The notes under the pieces: generated by a model | The model's database searches: none | The model's input: the letters and a program-made list of their open reading frames with translations, nothing else | What the model was told of the DNA's origin: nothing | Program-made: the position numbers and the translations under genes | Assembly: GCA_964584805.1 (NCBI GenBank) | Contig: CAZPAY010000005.1 | Span: forward strand, 1-64,000 | DNA: 64,000 bases | DNA from: JABHIE01 sp964584805 | GTDB taxonomy: Bacteria > Planctomycetota > UBA1135 | Direction: 5' to 3' | Shown here: positions 23,991-32,664 of the stretch, piece after piece | Layout: each line of letters starts with the position of its first letter | How positions within the stretch are numbered: position 1 is the stretch's first letter

Positions 23991-25063
23991 CGTGAGCCTC
24001 CTTGGCGGACCGCATCGAAGGGTACATTTTCCCAATCGGCAATGCGGAAATCGGAATTGTGTGTCCAGAACATCACGGAATCGACACCACGCTTTTCCGC
24101 AGCCGTCATCTCGGCAGCGCTTAAATTGCGAATGGGCGTATTGCGCGCCAACTGCGATAACTCACGCGGCCCAGGTTGAGGACGGCCGACGCCTTTCCAG
24201 GGGCGGGCCTTGTTGTAAGCATCTACCCATTGGCGATACTGGCCGCTTGTGCCGCAACCTAACTCGGGTTGCCATAAGAACAGCTCTCGCGGTGCAAGTT
24301 GATAGTTCATATGCAAAAACCAGCGTGCGCGGCCGGATGTCGTCCCGAGGCGGGTGCCGGGCACCATCAAAATCGCGTCGTCGGTGTCAGTCGTCTCGCG
24401 TATGTGCGTCATGTAGGCCTGAAAATCCGGGTCAAGCCAAGGAGGCGAGCCCGGTTTTGCAAACGAGTAGTAATTCAAACCCACCGCATCAAGCGCCGTC
24501 GCGCTTAAAGCTTCGCGCCCATCAAAAATGCCGCGGCCCCGCATGCGTTCGGCGATTTGCTCAGGAGTGATTTCTAAAAACTCAGGCCAGTCGGCCATTA
24601 AGAGCAAACTGTCAGCGCCTTTCAATGCACCGAGTGGGTCAGGCATCCACTCTACACGGTCGTCGAAAAGGGTTTGGCCATTCTTATCTTTCAGCGTTTT
24701 GGCCGCGGCAACTTGATGGGGGGAGACAATGCGTAATTTTGCTCCTGCCTGCATCAGCGCCTGCGCGACTTGCACGCCGTGGCCATCTGCACGCAGAGGC
24801 ATGGATTTGCCGTCCGTCAGGCCCCAAACGGCAATCACGCGACCTTCCACCCCGCGTCGTGTGCCGCGCATAAAGTCGAGTAGATATTTACTCGCATCCG
24901 AACCTTCAAAAGAGGCTCGTGGGAAAGAATTCGGCGTCGGCTCAAAACCAACGCTCGCCGCAGAGACGAGTGCGGTTGCCATCCATGCGATCGGGAGCAG
25001 CGCAAAAGCGACCTGCGCCATGCCAAGAATCGAGCGGATGCCCTGAGGGCGAGAAATTGCCAT
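23987..25063 (-). CDS. membrane-anchored protein with UDP-glucose-dehydrogenase C-terminal-like domain
   Basis: A 358-residue protein. Residues about 10-36 are a hydrophobic anchor or signal. Residues 75-205 match the C-terminal UDP-binding domain of UDP-glucose dehydrogenase (VIAVWGLTDGK, then GADSLLLMADWPEF and MRGRGIFDGRE), closely parallel to the same region of Ugd encoded four genes on. The Rossmann and catalytic domains are missing, and the AFKPxTDD motif is lost (GLTDGKSMPLRAD). Residues about 206-358 form an unrecognised domain with ILMVPGTRLGTTSGRARWFLH. If residues 10-36 are a signal, the domain lies outside the cytoplasm, where UDP-sugars are scarce. It leads the glycan operon. Confidence 0.65.
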   Translation of the reverse strand: MAISRPQGIRSILGMAQVAFALLPIAWMATALVSAASVGFEPTPNSFPRASFEGSDASKYLLDFMRGTRRGVEGRVIAVWGLTDGKSMPLRADGHGVQVAQALMQAGAKLRIVSPHQVAAAKTLKDKNGQTLFDDRVEWMPDPLGALKGADSLLLMADWPEFLEITPEQIAERMRGRGIFDGREALSATALDAVGLNYYSFAKPGSPPWLDPDFQAYMTHIRETTDTDDAILMVPGTRLGTTSGRARWFLHMNYQLAPRELFLWQPELGCGTSGQYRQWVDAYNKARPWKGVGRPQPGPRELSQLARNTPIRNLSAAEMTAAEKRGVDSVMFWTHNSDFRIADWENVPFDAVRQGGSR

Positions 25064-25087
25064 GGAGAAAGGATAGTCTGGAGGCAC
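25064..25087. promoter_or_regulatory. back-to-back promoters in a 24-base divergent gap
   Basis: On the minus strand TATCCT (complement of 25070-25075) ends six bases before ATG 25063. On the plus strand TAGTCT (25074-25079) ends eight bases before ATG 25088. The boxes overlap by two bases, as at 4152-4174. GGAGG at 25080-25084 is only three bases from the plus-strand ATG. Confidence 0.45.
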
Positions 25088-26734
25088 ATGGAGACCAAAA
25101 AGCCCGCTGATGATTTCTTTGCTCGCAAGGGCAAGATTCTTGCAGCCGTCGTTGCTTCGCTGGTCGTGTTTTCCGCGTGGTGGGTGTTTCAGCAGCGGCC
25201 GCACGCGCTGCAAGACGGCCTGCGCACGGCTTTCTACCTTTCGCTGGCGGGGTTGATCGCGTTTTTTGTTTGGGGCAAACTGGAGCAAAGGCTAAACATC
25301 CTGAGCCCTTTTGCCTCCTTGCCCGAGCGTTTGCCGACAGCCCTCTTGCTCTCGTTGGCCATTTTGCCGTCTCTGTTGGGTGCGGGCGTGGTCGCTGGTT
25401 ACGCCACCAACGATGAGGCGGCTTATCTTTTGCAGTCAAAGATGTTTAGTGAGGGTCGCATTTCTGAGCCTCTCACGCCGCACCCCGATGCATTTGTCCG
25501 CCGCCAAGTGATGGAAAATCGCGAGTCGGGTCTTCGCTATTCCAAATACCCGCCTGGCACGGCTTTGGCGCTCACTCCAGCGGCCTGGCTTGGTTTTCCG
25601 TGGCTCGCGACGGCCTTTGCCGGCGTTTTAGATTTGCTCTTGTTGGGGGCTATTGCCAAGCGTTTGAAAATCACAGGTGCGGTTAAGGCATTATTGGTTT
25701 GCTCACCCGTCTTTATGGTGGTGCAGAGTTCCTTTCAAAGTGAGGTGTTTACTTTGCCGATGGCCTTGCTGGGCTATCTGGCATTGCTGCGTTTGCGCGA
25801 GGGTGCGACCGAGGCCACTGTGGCGGAAGCGCGGGCATCCATCCGCAAGTGGGGGCTCATCTTGGGCGCCGCGGTTGGCTTTATGTTTTTGTGCCGGCCG
25901 TTGACTGCTGTGGTTTTTGCCGTCTCGATAGCCATCGGTTTGCGGCAACAGCTCAAGGCATTCCCGTGGGTCGCGCTCTCTGGCTCGATTTTTGCTTTCC
26001 TCTTTTTGGCCTACAATCAAGCGCTCACGGGGGATGCTTTTCAAACGACATACGCCGCCTACGCAGAGGCCTTCCAGCCGCTCGATCAATTTGGCACGGG
26101 CAACCCCGCGGTCACTTTGCAGACGGTGATTGCCAAGTGGTTTCTCACTTTTGGCGCGGTGGCCGGCGCATTAGTCCTCGGTTTTTGGGGAGCCGCTCGC
26201 CAAAGAGTGGTCGATGGCGGTGCGGGCATTGCGTTTTTGGTACTGCTTCCGTTGACTTATTCGTTTCACTGGTATCCTGGGCATTGGGCTTATCTTGGCC
26301 CTCTTTACCTTTTTGAAACCAGCGGCATTTTGCTTTTGGGGTTGGCGGCGATGATTCAAAAAATGCCTGCGGCTTATCGCAGCAGCGCGCTATTCGCGAT
26401 GTTGGTTTGCGGCCTATTGATGGGCGGGCGACATTTTGATGTCTTAGCCAATCAAAGCCGCGAGCGGTTTGCGCCCATTGATGCGGCATCGCAGCAGACC
26501 CTCATCGGCGAGTTCGAGCCACAGTCTGTTGTGTTCATCACCGACATGAAAAAGCATACGCCTACACGCCCGCAGTTTGACGAAGCGGGCCGCATGATTT
26601 TCCCTGAAAACGGGCCGGTCTTTTTGCGCCCGACGGCCTCGTCGACCCAAGAGCAAACACAAATCTTGACCGAGCTCGGCCTCAACGACCGCCCCGTTTA
26701 TTTGTTTGCCGGCACTTTGCAACGGATGCGATAA
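25088..26734 (+). CDS. GT-C (GT39-like) membrane glycosyltransferase
   Basis: A 548-residue polytopic protein with about 11-12 membrane helices. The first extracytoplasmic loop has YATNDEAAYLLQSKMF, with the catalytic Asp-Glu expected in GT39/ArnT-like enzymes, followed by SKYPPGTALAL, the KYPPG substrate-loop motif. A soluble C-terminal domain of about 90 residues (from SRERFAPID) lies beyond the last helix. It is divergent from the glycan operon and probably acts in the same pathway, transferring a sugar from polyprenyl phosphate. Its 3' end overlaps the convergent gene by 37 bases. Confidence 0.75.
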   Translation: METKKPADDFFARKGKILAAVVASLVVFSAWWVFQQRPHALQDGLRTAFYLSLAGLIAFFVWGKLEQRLNILSPFASLPERLPTALLLSLAILPSLLGAGVVAGYATNDEAAYLLQSKMFSEGRISEPLTPHPDAFVRRQVMENRESGLRYSKYPPGTALALTPAAWLGFPWLATAFAGVLDLLLLGAIAKRLKITGAVKALLVCSPVFMVVQSSFQSEVFTLPMALLGYLALLRLREGATEATVAEARASIRKWGLILGAAVGFMFLCRPLTAVVFAVSIAIGLRQQLKAFPWVALSGSIFAFLFLAYNQALTGDAFQTTYAAYAEAFQPLDQFGTGNPAVTLQTVIAKWFLTFGAVAGALVLGFWGAARQRVVDGGAGIAFLVLLPLTYSFHWYPGHWAYLGPLYLFETSGILLLGLAAMIQKMPAAYRSSALFAMLVCGLLMGGRHFDVLANQSRERFAPIDAASQQTLIGEFEPQSVVFITDMKKHTPTRPQFDEAGRMIFPENGPVFLRPTASSTQEQTQILTELGLNDRPVYLFAGTLQRMR

Positions 26735-27582
26735 ACACCCGCCGTCGTTTCAAATTCGTCTTTGAAATCAGGCCCCGTAATGCGATACCGCTGATTGCGC
26801 GGCAGAGGCGGCAGAGTGAGTGTGCCTGATTCTGGGATTTGAAATTGAGGCAAACTTGTTTCGTTTGGATTGCCTAAATGCGTGAGTGCAAAAATAGAGT
26901 CAGCCGGATGGCCCTGCAGAATCACTTGCGTCGTATCTAACTGGAAATATTGCTGCATCTTGCTTGTCGAAAATCGACCCAATGCACAAATCGGAATAGG
27001 TGGCATACCTGGCGAAAAGAGTTCAAAAATTATTTTACCCTCAGGTACGCCGCCAAGGATGCAAGCACCATTGTCATCTAGCGTTGCGACCCAAGGTGCA
27101 GCATCGGGAAAGGCCTCTAAGCGTGCCAGAAGTAGGGCACCTTGCAAATCTTGCTCTGGTTTGCAGGCAAAAGAAAACTCACGCGGTGCGCTCGCGATGA
27201 GTGCGGGCATGGCATCTGGCAGGGGAGGTGATTGCACAAAAGAGAATGGCTTTGCTCCATCAGGCATCACAGGCCCAATCTCTAAGACCTGGTGACCATC
27301 CATCCAGGCCACAAACTGCAATGGCCCGTTTGCCACAATATGAGCTGTGGCGAGGCCTCGCTCGTCGATGGAAACACCGGCAACTTCGGGCTTCAATAAA
27401 ACGGCACCCGCGCCAATCGCTGGCGCACCGTTGCCGTCTAAAAGGGCAAACTGGATGACCCGCGGTACCTTTAGTTTTTGTGCGGTTGAATCATGATTGC
27501 TTCGAGGAAGCAAAAAAATGAAAACGGCTAGCGGGAGAAGCCACCAGAAAACGGCCACGAATTTAGGCAAAGTAACTTTCAT
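26698..27582 (-). CDS. anchored extracytoplasmic protein of unknown function
   Basis: A 294-residue protein with one N-terminal hydrophobic segment (residues about 8-26) and a beta-rich extracytoplasmic part. The segment IQFALLDGNGAPAIGAGAVLL followed by DERGLATAHI is like a degenerate carboxypeptidase-regulatory module. It follows the larger module-rich protein with a one-base stop/start overlap (TAATG), so the two are coupled and probably work together. The 3' end overlaps the convergent glycosyltransferase gene by 37 bases. Confidence 0.6.
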   Translation of the reverse strand: MKVTLPKFVAVFWWLLPLAVFIFLLPRSNHDSTAQKLKVPRVIQFALLDGNGAPAIGAGAVLLKPEVAGVSIDERGLATAHIVANGPLQFVAWMDGHQVLEIGPVMPDGAKPFSFVQSPPLPDAMPALIASAPREFSFACKPEQDLQGALLLARLEAFPDAAPWVATLDDNGACILGGVPEGKIIFELFSPGMPPIPICALGRFSTSKMQQYFQLDTTQVILQGHPADSIFALTHLGNPNETSLPQFQIPESGTLTLPPLPRNQRYRITGPDFKDEFETTAGVYRIRCKVPANK

Positions 27583-30281
27583 TATTCGTGGCCTAAGTCA
27601 AAAATAAAATTGCCATTGTCATCTTGCGTTTCTTTCGTTTTGTCTTTACGCGGTGCTCGCTCCATGATGACTTCGATAGCGGTAATGCTGCCACCGCTAA
27701 TCGAAAAAGGCGTATGTGAAATCTTCCACAAATCGCCACCTTGCAGTTTTAAGTCCCAATTTCCAGCGGGGATATTTTCAATCAGACCTTCACCTTTTCG
27801 TCGAATACTGATCCATTGCTTAGCCAAGCCGAGATGGGGGTCAGTAGGGTTGATTTCGCCCCATCCTGTCCAGGGCTTACCGTTAGGTTTGCTGGCAAAA
27901 ATGCGTAGACTCCCCGTGAAAATTTGAAAATCAAAATTCAAATTCTGATTGGCCGAAAGGTTGATTTCTGCCCGCGCAAGACCTCCTGGGCCCGATTCGC
28001 TCGCAGTGTCGCTGTTGAAAACGCTGAATGCCGAATTTGCATCACTGTTAACGACAACCCAATAATTGTCTTCAGGCAAGCCAAAATACTGATACCTTCC
28101 TTCAAAATCAGTTTGAGTACTGATTAAATTGTTCCATATTTGCCGTTGAGCAATTTGTGGACTACTGTCGGAGCCAAGACCGCGTGGGAGTAGAAGTAAA
28201 TTCATATCTGCTGCAGGTTTTCCGTTAACCGTTACCAGGCCAGAAATAGATCCGCGGCCCTCAAAGTCGAATTCCATGACGACGGGTACTCGCGCTCCAG
28301 CTTCTACCAGGATTTCTTCCGCCTTGGCGAGTGGTTCACCGCCGCCACCCATTGTGAAAACGGTACGGCTCGTATTGGAGCCATCTGCTTCACGAATCTC
28401 AACCTTCCATGTGTCAGGTGCTAGGTTTTCAAAAACAAAATGCCCGGTTGGGTCAACGGTCGTGTCAAGTGAATCCCGGCCTAGAGCGCTTGCCTGAGCT
28501 CTTAAAACTGAAAACGGGCTCAAGTCGCCATTTAGCGTGCCGTCAATGGCAGCGGTCGGATTGAGTCGCAGAGCTGTCTCGAAGTCGTTGCCTAACAGCG
28601 CGAAGTCTTCACTTTCAGCCGGCGAGCGATCGGGGTAATGAGCCTCAAGTCGATAGTCGCCTTCGCGGATACCTTCGAAAGAAAAAGCGCCCGATTGGTC
28701 TGTCGTCATGCGGCGCAGAATTTTGCCGGGACGCACGCCAATGCTAACCATGGGCCGCCGCCGACTTGCAGGGACATTGTTTTTAAGCCGCCGCAAATGG
28801 ACTCGCGCATTTGGGCGGGGGGTTCCATCGATGTCGAGCACAACCCCAGAGGCGCGCCATCCGTCAGTTAAGACCAAGCGAAGTTCGGGAATAACTGGAT
28901 TGTCGCCGCCGCTTTGATAACCGTAATTGATTGTTTTGGAAAAGACAGGCGAGTGGATGTCGTCCCAGGCGGCGACGCGGAACCGACGCGACCAGGTGCG
29001 CGTCAAGTCAGGCTGAAGTGCGAATGTGCCATCTTTGGCGGATATCGTTTCAGTGTTGGCTTCGATCATGTCGGGATCGAGATCACCTGTGCGGCTGTTG
29101 TTACCCCTTAAAAGTGCGACACGGGCGCCTGCGATGGGCGCACCTTGAGCGTCAACCACAACGCCCGTTGTAGGGAGCATGGGCTTCAGCTGGTAAACAA
29201 TGTTTTCCGTGAGCGCGTCAGCTTTGAGTTTTTGTCGGGCAGGCCAGAACCCAGCCGCTGCGTAACGGATGTTTGCAGATGATGCTTCAAATGAAATGTC
29301 AAAAGACCATGCGCCATGTTCATCGGTGAGGCATTCGAGATCCAATTCGCTCGTCGAGGCTTGAACCTTGGCGCCGCTTAACGGTAGTTGATCAAGAGAA
29401 AGCAGGATGCCATGCAATCGTGCCGACGGTTCCATTTCGATGTGCAACCCACTCTGCGTACTTTTGGGCTTACCGCTAACTGCGGATGAAAAAGTACGCA
29501 CAAAATTTTCACCTTCCGCCACTAAACGCAAGCGAGTGGAAGGCAGGTTGCTCATGGTGAAGTTTCCCTTTACATCAGTTGTCGTTTCGTAACCTTCGAT
29601 AAAAATAGGGTTGGAGGGAGATTCACCCCACGAGTATGTTTCGCTTTCCGCCGTTGGCCTGATTTTTATCATGCCTAAGGCACGGGCATTGCTGTCTGTG
29701 ACATTGCCTGAAATGGAAAAACCCTCTGTTAGTTGGATATCCCCCAAAGGCCGAGTGCGCCCTGGATGCGCGGGAAGATTCAATAACTCAAGTCGCGGCC
29801 AATCGGGGTGGGTGATTCGAATGACAAAGCGCAGGCCATCCTGCGGTGCCTCGGGGAAGGCAAATTGACCAGCATTCGTAGTGGTCGTTTCCCAACTAAT
29901 GACGGGAGGCTTTTCTAAATTATTCGGGTTGATCGAAGAGGCCCAGCCGTATTGAGCCCAAGCCTGGATTTGAGTGTTGGCCGCGGGCGTGCCGTCAGGA
30001 GAAAGGACGCGCCCCGTGAAGGACGGCCATCCGTCTTCTTTGCCCACGCCGTCTGAAAGGCTAAGAAGTTCCTCGGCTTCTAGAGTTGGCTCGATATTTG
30101 TACGGGTTCCGGCTTGCTCAGCCAATTTAGCAGTCGGTGCTGATTGAATCGGTACAGGCTTCTCTGGAGAGGGTGGCCCACCATCGTGTCGCGGACGAGG
30201 CCCCGGTGCCTCGCTGAATAAAACAAGTGCAAGCCCGATTAAAATCGTGGCAATCACGGCGAGAGGAAGCAAGCGGCGCAT
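27582..30281 (-). CDS. large anchored protein with carboxypeptidase-regulatory-like repeats
   Basis: An 899-residue protein with an N-terminal anchor (residues about 4-23), a Pro-rich linker (24-60) and then several Ig-like carboxypeptidase-regulatory modules. Each has the G-x-V-x-D-x-x-G-x-P-x-x-x-A pattern: FTGRVLSPDGTPAANTQIQAW, GVVVDAQGAPIAGARVALL, GVVLDIDGTPRPNARVHL and GLVTVNGKPAADMNLLLL. Partner strands read G-x-F/Y-x-F-x-x-L/I. There is no catalytic residue set. It resembles large planctomycete surface or matrix proteins. It probably scaffolds or senses at the cell surface together with the 26698-27582 product. Confidence 0.72.
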   Translation of the reverse strand: MRRLLPLAVIATILIGLALVLFSEAPGPRPRHDGGPPSPEKPVPIQSAPTAKLAEQAGTRTNIEPTLEAEELLSLSDGVGKEDGWPSFTGRVLSPDGTPAANTQIQAWAQYGWASSINPNNLEKPPVISWETTTTNAGQFAFPEAPQDGLRFVIRITHPDWPRLELLNLPAHPGRTRPLGDIQLTEGFSISGNVTDSNARALGMIKIRPTAESETYSWGESPSNPIFIEGYETTTDVKGNFTMSNLPSTRLRLVAEGENFVRTFSSAVSGKPKSTQSGLHIEMEPSARLHGILLSLDQLPLSGAKVQASTSELDLECLTDEHGAWSFDISFEASSANIRYAAAGFWPARQKLKADALTENIVYQLKPMLPTTGVVVDAQGAPIAGARVALLRGNNSRTGDLDPDMIEANTETISAKDGTFALQPDLTRTWSRRFRVAAWDDIHSPVFSKTINYGYQSGGDNPVIPELRLVLTDGWRASGVVLDIDGTPRPNARVHLRRLKNNVPASRRRPMVSIGVRPGKILRRMTTDQSGAFSFEGIREGDYRLEAHYPDRSPAESEDFALLGNDFETALRLNPTAAIDGTLNGDLSPFSVLRAQASALGRDSLDTTVDPTGHFVFENLAPDTWKVEIREADGSNTSRTVFTMGGGGEPLAKAEEILVEAGARVPVVMEFDFEGRGSISGLVTVNGKPAADMNLLLLPRGLGSDSSPQIAQRQIWNNLISTQTDFEGRYQYFGLPEDNYWVVVNSDANSAFSVFNSDTASESGPGGLARAEINLSANQNLNFDFQIFTGSLRIFASKPNGKPWTGWGEINPTDPHLGLAKQWISIRRKGEGLIENIPAGNWDLKLQGGDLWKISHTPFSISGGSITAIEVIMERAPRKDKTKETQDDNGNFIFDLGHE

Positions 30282-30287
30282 CGCATT

Positions 30288-30293
30288 ATCCTA
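30288..30293 (-). promoter_or_regulatory. -10 box TAGGAT for the repeat protein gene
   Basis: TAGGAT on the minus strand ends six bases before ATG 30281. It faces the proS promoter across a 62-base gap. Confidence 0.4.
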
Positions 30294-30328
30294 CGAAAGC
30301 GGGCAAGCTCTATCCCAAGGCGCAGCCG

Positions 30329-30334
30329 TAGAAT
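30329..30334 (+). promoter_or_regulatory. -10 box TAGAAT before proS
   Basis: TAGAAT ends nine bases before ATG 30344. No ribosome binding site is visible in the gap. Confidence 0.4.
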
Positions 30335-30343
30335 GCGCGTCTC

Positions 30344-32086
30344 ATGCGCCTTTCCCAGCAGTTGTTTGTCACACTTCGCGACGACCCGGCCGATGCCGAG
30401 GTTCGCTCTCACGCCCTTATGATGCGCGCCGGTTTCTTGCAGAAATTGGCGGCCGGTATTTATGTTTACGGTCCCATGATGTGGCGCGTATTGCAAAAGG
30501 TCGAAAACATTGTGCGCGAGGAGCACAACAAGGTGGGCGCGCAAGAGATGCTGATGCCTGCCATCCAGCCGAAAGAGCTCTGGGAAGAGTCGGCCCGCTG
30601 GGAGCGCTATGTCCAAGATGGCATTTTGTTTCACTTCCGCGACCGCAAGGGTTCTGAGGTTTGTCTTGGCCCGACTCACGAGGAAGTCATCACGACTTAT
30701 GTCAAGCGGCTTGTGCAAAGTTACAAGCAGCTGCCGGTGACCCTTTATCAGATTCAGACGAAATTTCGCGACGAGATTCGCCCGCGTTTTGGTTTGATGC
30801 GCGGGCGCGAGTTCATCATGAAAGATGCTTACTCGTTTGATACTTCTGCTGAGGCGATGGCGGAAAGTTACGCCAGTATGCGCGAGGTCTATCGCAATAT
30901 ATTTACACGCTGCGGTTTGCGCTTTACGCCGGTTGAGGCTGATTCGGGTGCGATTGGCGGCGCAGGTTCTGAGGAATTCATGGTCGATGCCGACACAGGC
31001 GAAGATGCTATTGCGGTTTGCCGCGCCCGTGATTATGCGGCTAATGTCGAAAAGGCCTCGTCGCGTATCTCCGCACCGGCCGAGCCAGGGGGTGAGGTCG
31101 CGATGCACAAAGAGGCCACGCCTGATGCGTGCAGTTGCGATGATTTGCTCGCGCTATTCCCTGATTTGCCCATGACGCGTTTACTCAAAACCGTGCTTTA
31201 CCGCGCCAGCTGGGACGACCGCGAGCAAACGATTGCAGTAATGTGTCGCGGCGATCGTGAGTTAAATGAAATCAAAATCGTGAATCATCTCGATTGCGTT
31301 GGCCTTGAGTTGGCCGACGAAAAGCAGGTGCGCGCGGCCACGGGTGCTGAGCCAGGTTTCGCCGGCCCAATCGGTTTGGCCGATGATGTGCATTTGCTTG
31401 CCGATACATCTGTTGAGGGTGTCAAAGGCTTTTTGTGCGGCGGCAACGAGACGGATGTGCATTGGCTTGATGTTTGGTTTGGCCGTGACCTTGAGCAGCC
31501 CGAGACGGTTGACTTTGGCGTGGTGCAAGAGGGCGACATGATGATGGATTCAGATGATGTCTACGAAATCACGCGCGGGATTGAAGTCGGCCATATTTTC
31601 CAACTTGGCACGAAATATTCTGAGGCGATGAACGCGACCTTTGCCGACGAGAATCAAAAAACCCAACACATGTGGATGGGTTGCTATGGCATCGGTGTGA
31701 GTCGCGTGGCGGCTTCGGCAATTGAGCAGAACCACGACGACAACGGCATGATTTGGCCCTTGCCGATTGCACCCTATACCGTGCACATGGTTCAGATGAA
31801 GGCAGGCAATGAAGAGCAAGATGCACTAGCCGCCGAGCTTCATGACAAGCTTGAAGACGCAGGTGTAGATGTCTTGCTCGATGACCGCAAAAAACTCAGC
31901 CCAGGCGCAAAGTTCAAAGATGCCGATTTAGTGGGCATCCCTCTGCGCATTGTGGTGGGGCGTGATGCCGGTGAACGCTGCGTGGAATATGGCACGCGCA
32001 CAAGCGAAAGCCGCGACAAGGTTTCTGCTGAAGAGGTGATCGAGCGCGTGATGTCGGCGATCGCAGAGGCCGCAGTTTCATGCTAA
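30344..32086 (+). CDS. proS: proline--tRNA ligase
   Basis: A 580-residue class II synthetase of the bacterial type, with the long insertion between motifs 2 and 3 that edits mischarged Ala-tRNA(Pro). It shows the motif 1 region (ARWERY), the substrate loop GPTHEEVIT, motif 2 FRDEIRPRFGLMRGREFIMKD, motif 3 GCYGIGVSR, and a C-terminal anticodon-binding domain. The insertion (about residues 225-385) contains the KTVLYRA and CRGDRELNEIKI segments of the YbaK-like fold. The next gene starts seven bases before its stop. Confidence 0.95.
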   Translation: MRLSQQLFVTLRDDPADAEVRSHALMMRAGFLQKLAAGIYVYGPMMWRVLQKVENIVREEHNKVGAQEMLMPAIQPKELWEESARWERYVQDGILFHFRDRKGSEVCLGPTHEEVITTYVKRLVQSYKQLPVTLYQIQTKFRDEIRPRFGLMRGREFIMKDAYSFDTSAEAMAESYASMREVYRNIFTRCGLRFTPVEADSGAIGGAGSEEFMVDADTGEDAIAVCRARDYAANVEKASSRISAPAEPGGEVAMHKEATPDACSCDDLLALFPDLPMTRLLKTVLYRASWDDREQTIAVMCRGDRELNEIKIVNHLDCVGLELADEKQVRAATGAEPGFAGPIGLADDVHLLADTSVEGVKGFLCGGNETDVHWLDVWFGRDLEQPETVDFGVVQEGDMMMDSDDVYEITRGIEVGHIFQLGTKYSEAMNATFADENQKTQHMWMGCYGIGVSRVAASAIEQNHDDNGMIWPLPIAPYTVHMVQMKAGNEEQDALAAELHDKLEDAGVDVLLDDRKKLSPGAKFKDADLVGIPLRIVVGRDAGERCVEYGTRTSESRDKVSAEEVIERVMSAIAEAAVSC

Positions 32087-32649
32087 TCGCCCGTTTGCTT
32101 GCCGTATTCGCCTTGGCCGCCTGGGTTTTCGGCGCAAACTCTCAAGAGGGCTTGACGCGATGCGGCTGGGAAACAGCTGAGGCTGCTCGTGCAGCCGGTG
32201 TGCTCGGTGGCGGGCCGCCCGTCGCGATGACTCCCGGTAGCAACGGGAATTTTTACCCGACTTCCGACCCTGAAGCCGTCGAGCTGAAAGGTGAGTTGCA
32301 GCCGTTTGGCCGCCTGGATTACGTTTGGAGCGATGCCGTCGCGACGCTTGATGCTTCTAAAGTGATGACCGAAAAAGACGCTGAAAAGTGGGTCGGTAAA
32401 GTCATTATTGTCGAAGGACTCGTCGTCCGCTCTCGTGAGAGTCGGGGTTCGACCTTTTTGAATTTCCGCGAGAAGGAATTCAAGAAAGCGTTTACGGTTT
32501 ACTCCAAAGCCGGAGGTTGCGATTTTGCGGCACCTCTTGCTGAGCTGTGCTTGGGCAAACGCATTGCCATCCTTGGCGAGCTTGTGATGTATAAAGGCAC
32601 GCCCGAGATTGTGCTGGATCAGCCGAGCCAGTTGCGCATTTTGAATTAA
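32080..32649 (+). CDS. exported OB-fold-like protein
   Basis: A 189-residue protein with a signal peptide (cleavage near ANSQ). A short N-terminal segment carries a Cys (TRCGW). Residues about 95-189 look like an OB-fold: WVGKVIIVEGLVVRSRESRG, STFLNF, GKRIAILGELVMYKGTPEIVL and PSQLRIL, the order seen in exported OB-fold domains of YhcR-like nucleases. There are no nuclease residues, so it is probably a binding module. It overlaps proS by seven bases, so translation is coupled although the functions seem unrelated. Confidence 0.6.
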   Translation: MLIARLLAVFALAAWVFGANSQEGLTRCGWETAEAARAAGVLGGGPPVAMTPGSNGNFYPTSDPEAVELKGELQPFGRLDYVWSDAVATLDASKVMTEKDAEKWVGKVIIVEGLVVRSRESRGSTFLNFREKEFKKAFTVYSKAGGCDFAAPLAELCLGKRIAILGELVMYKGTPEIVLDQPSQLRILN

Positions 32650-32664
32650 GCGAGGCGTATTTGC

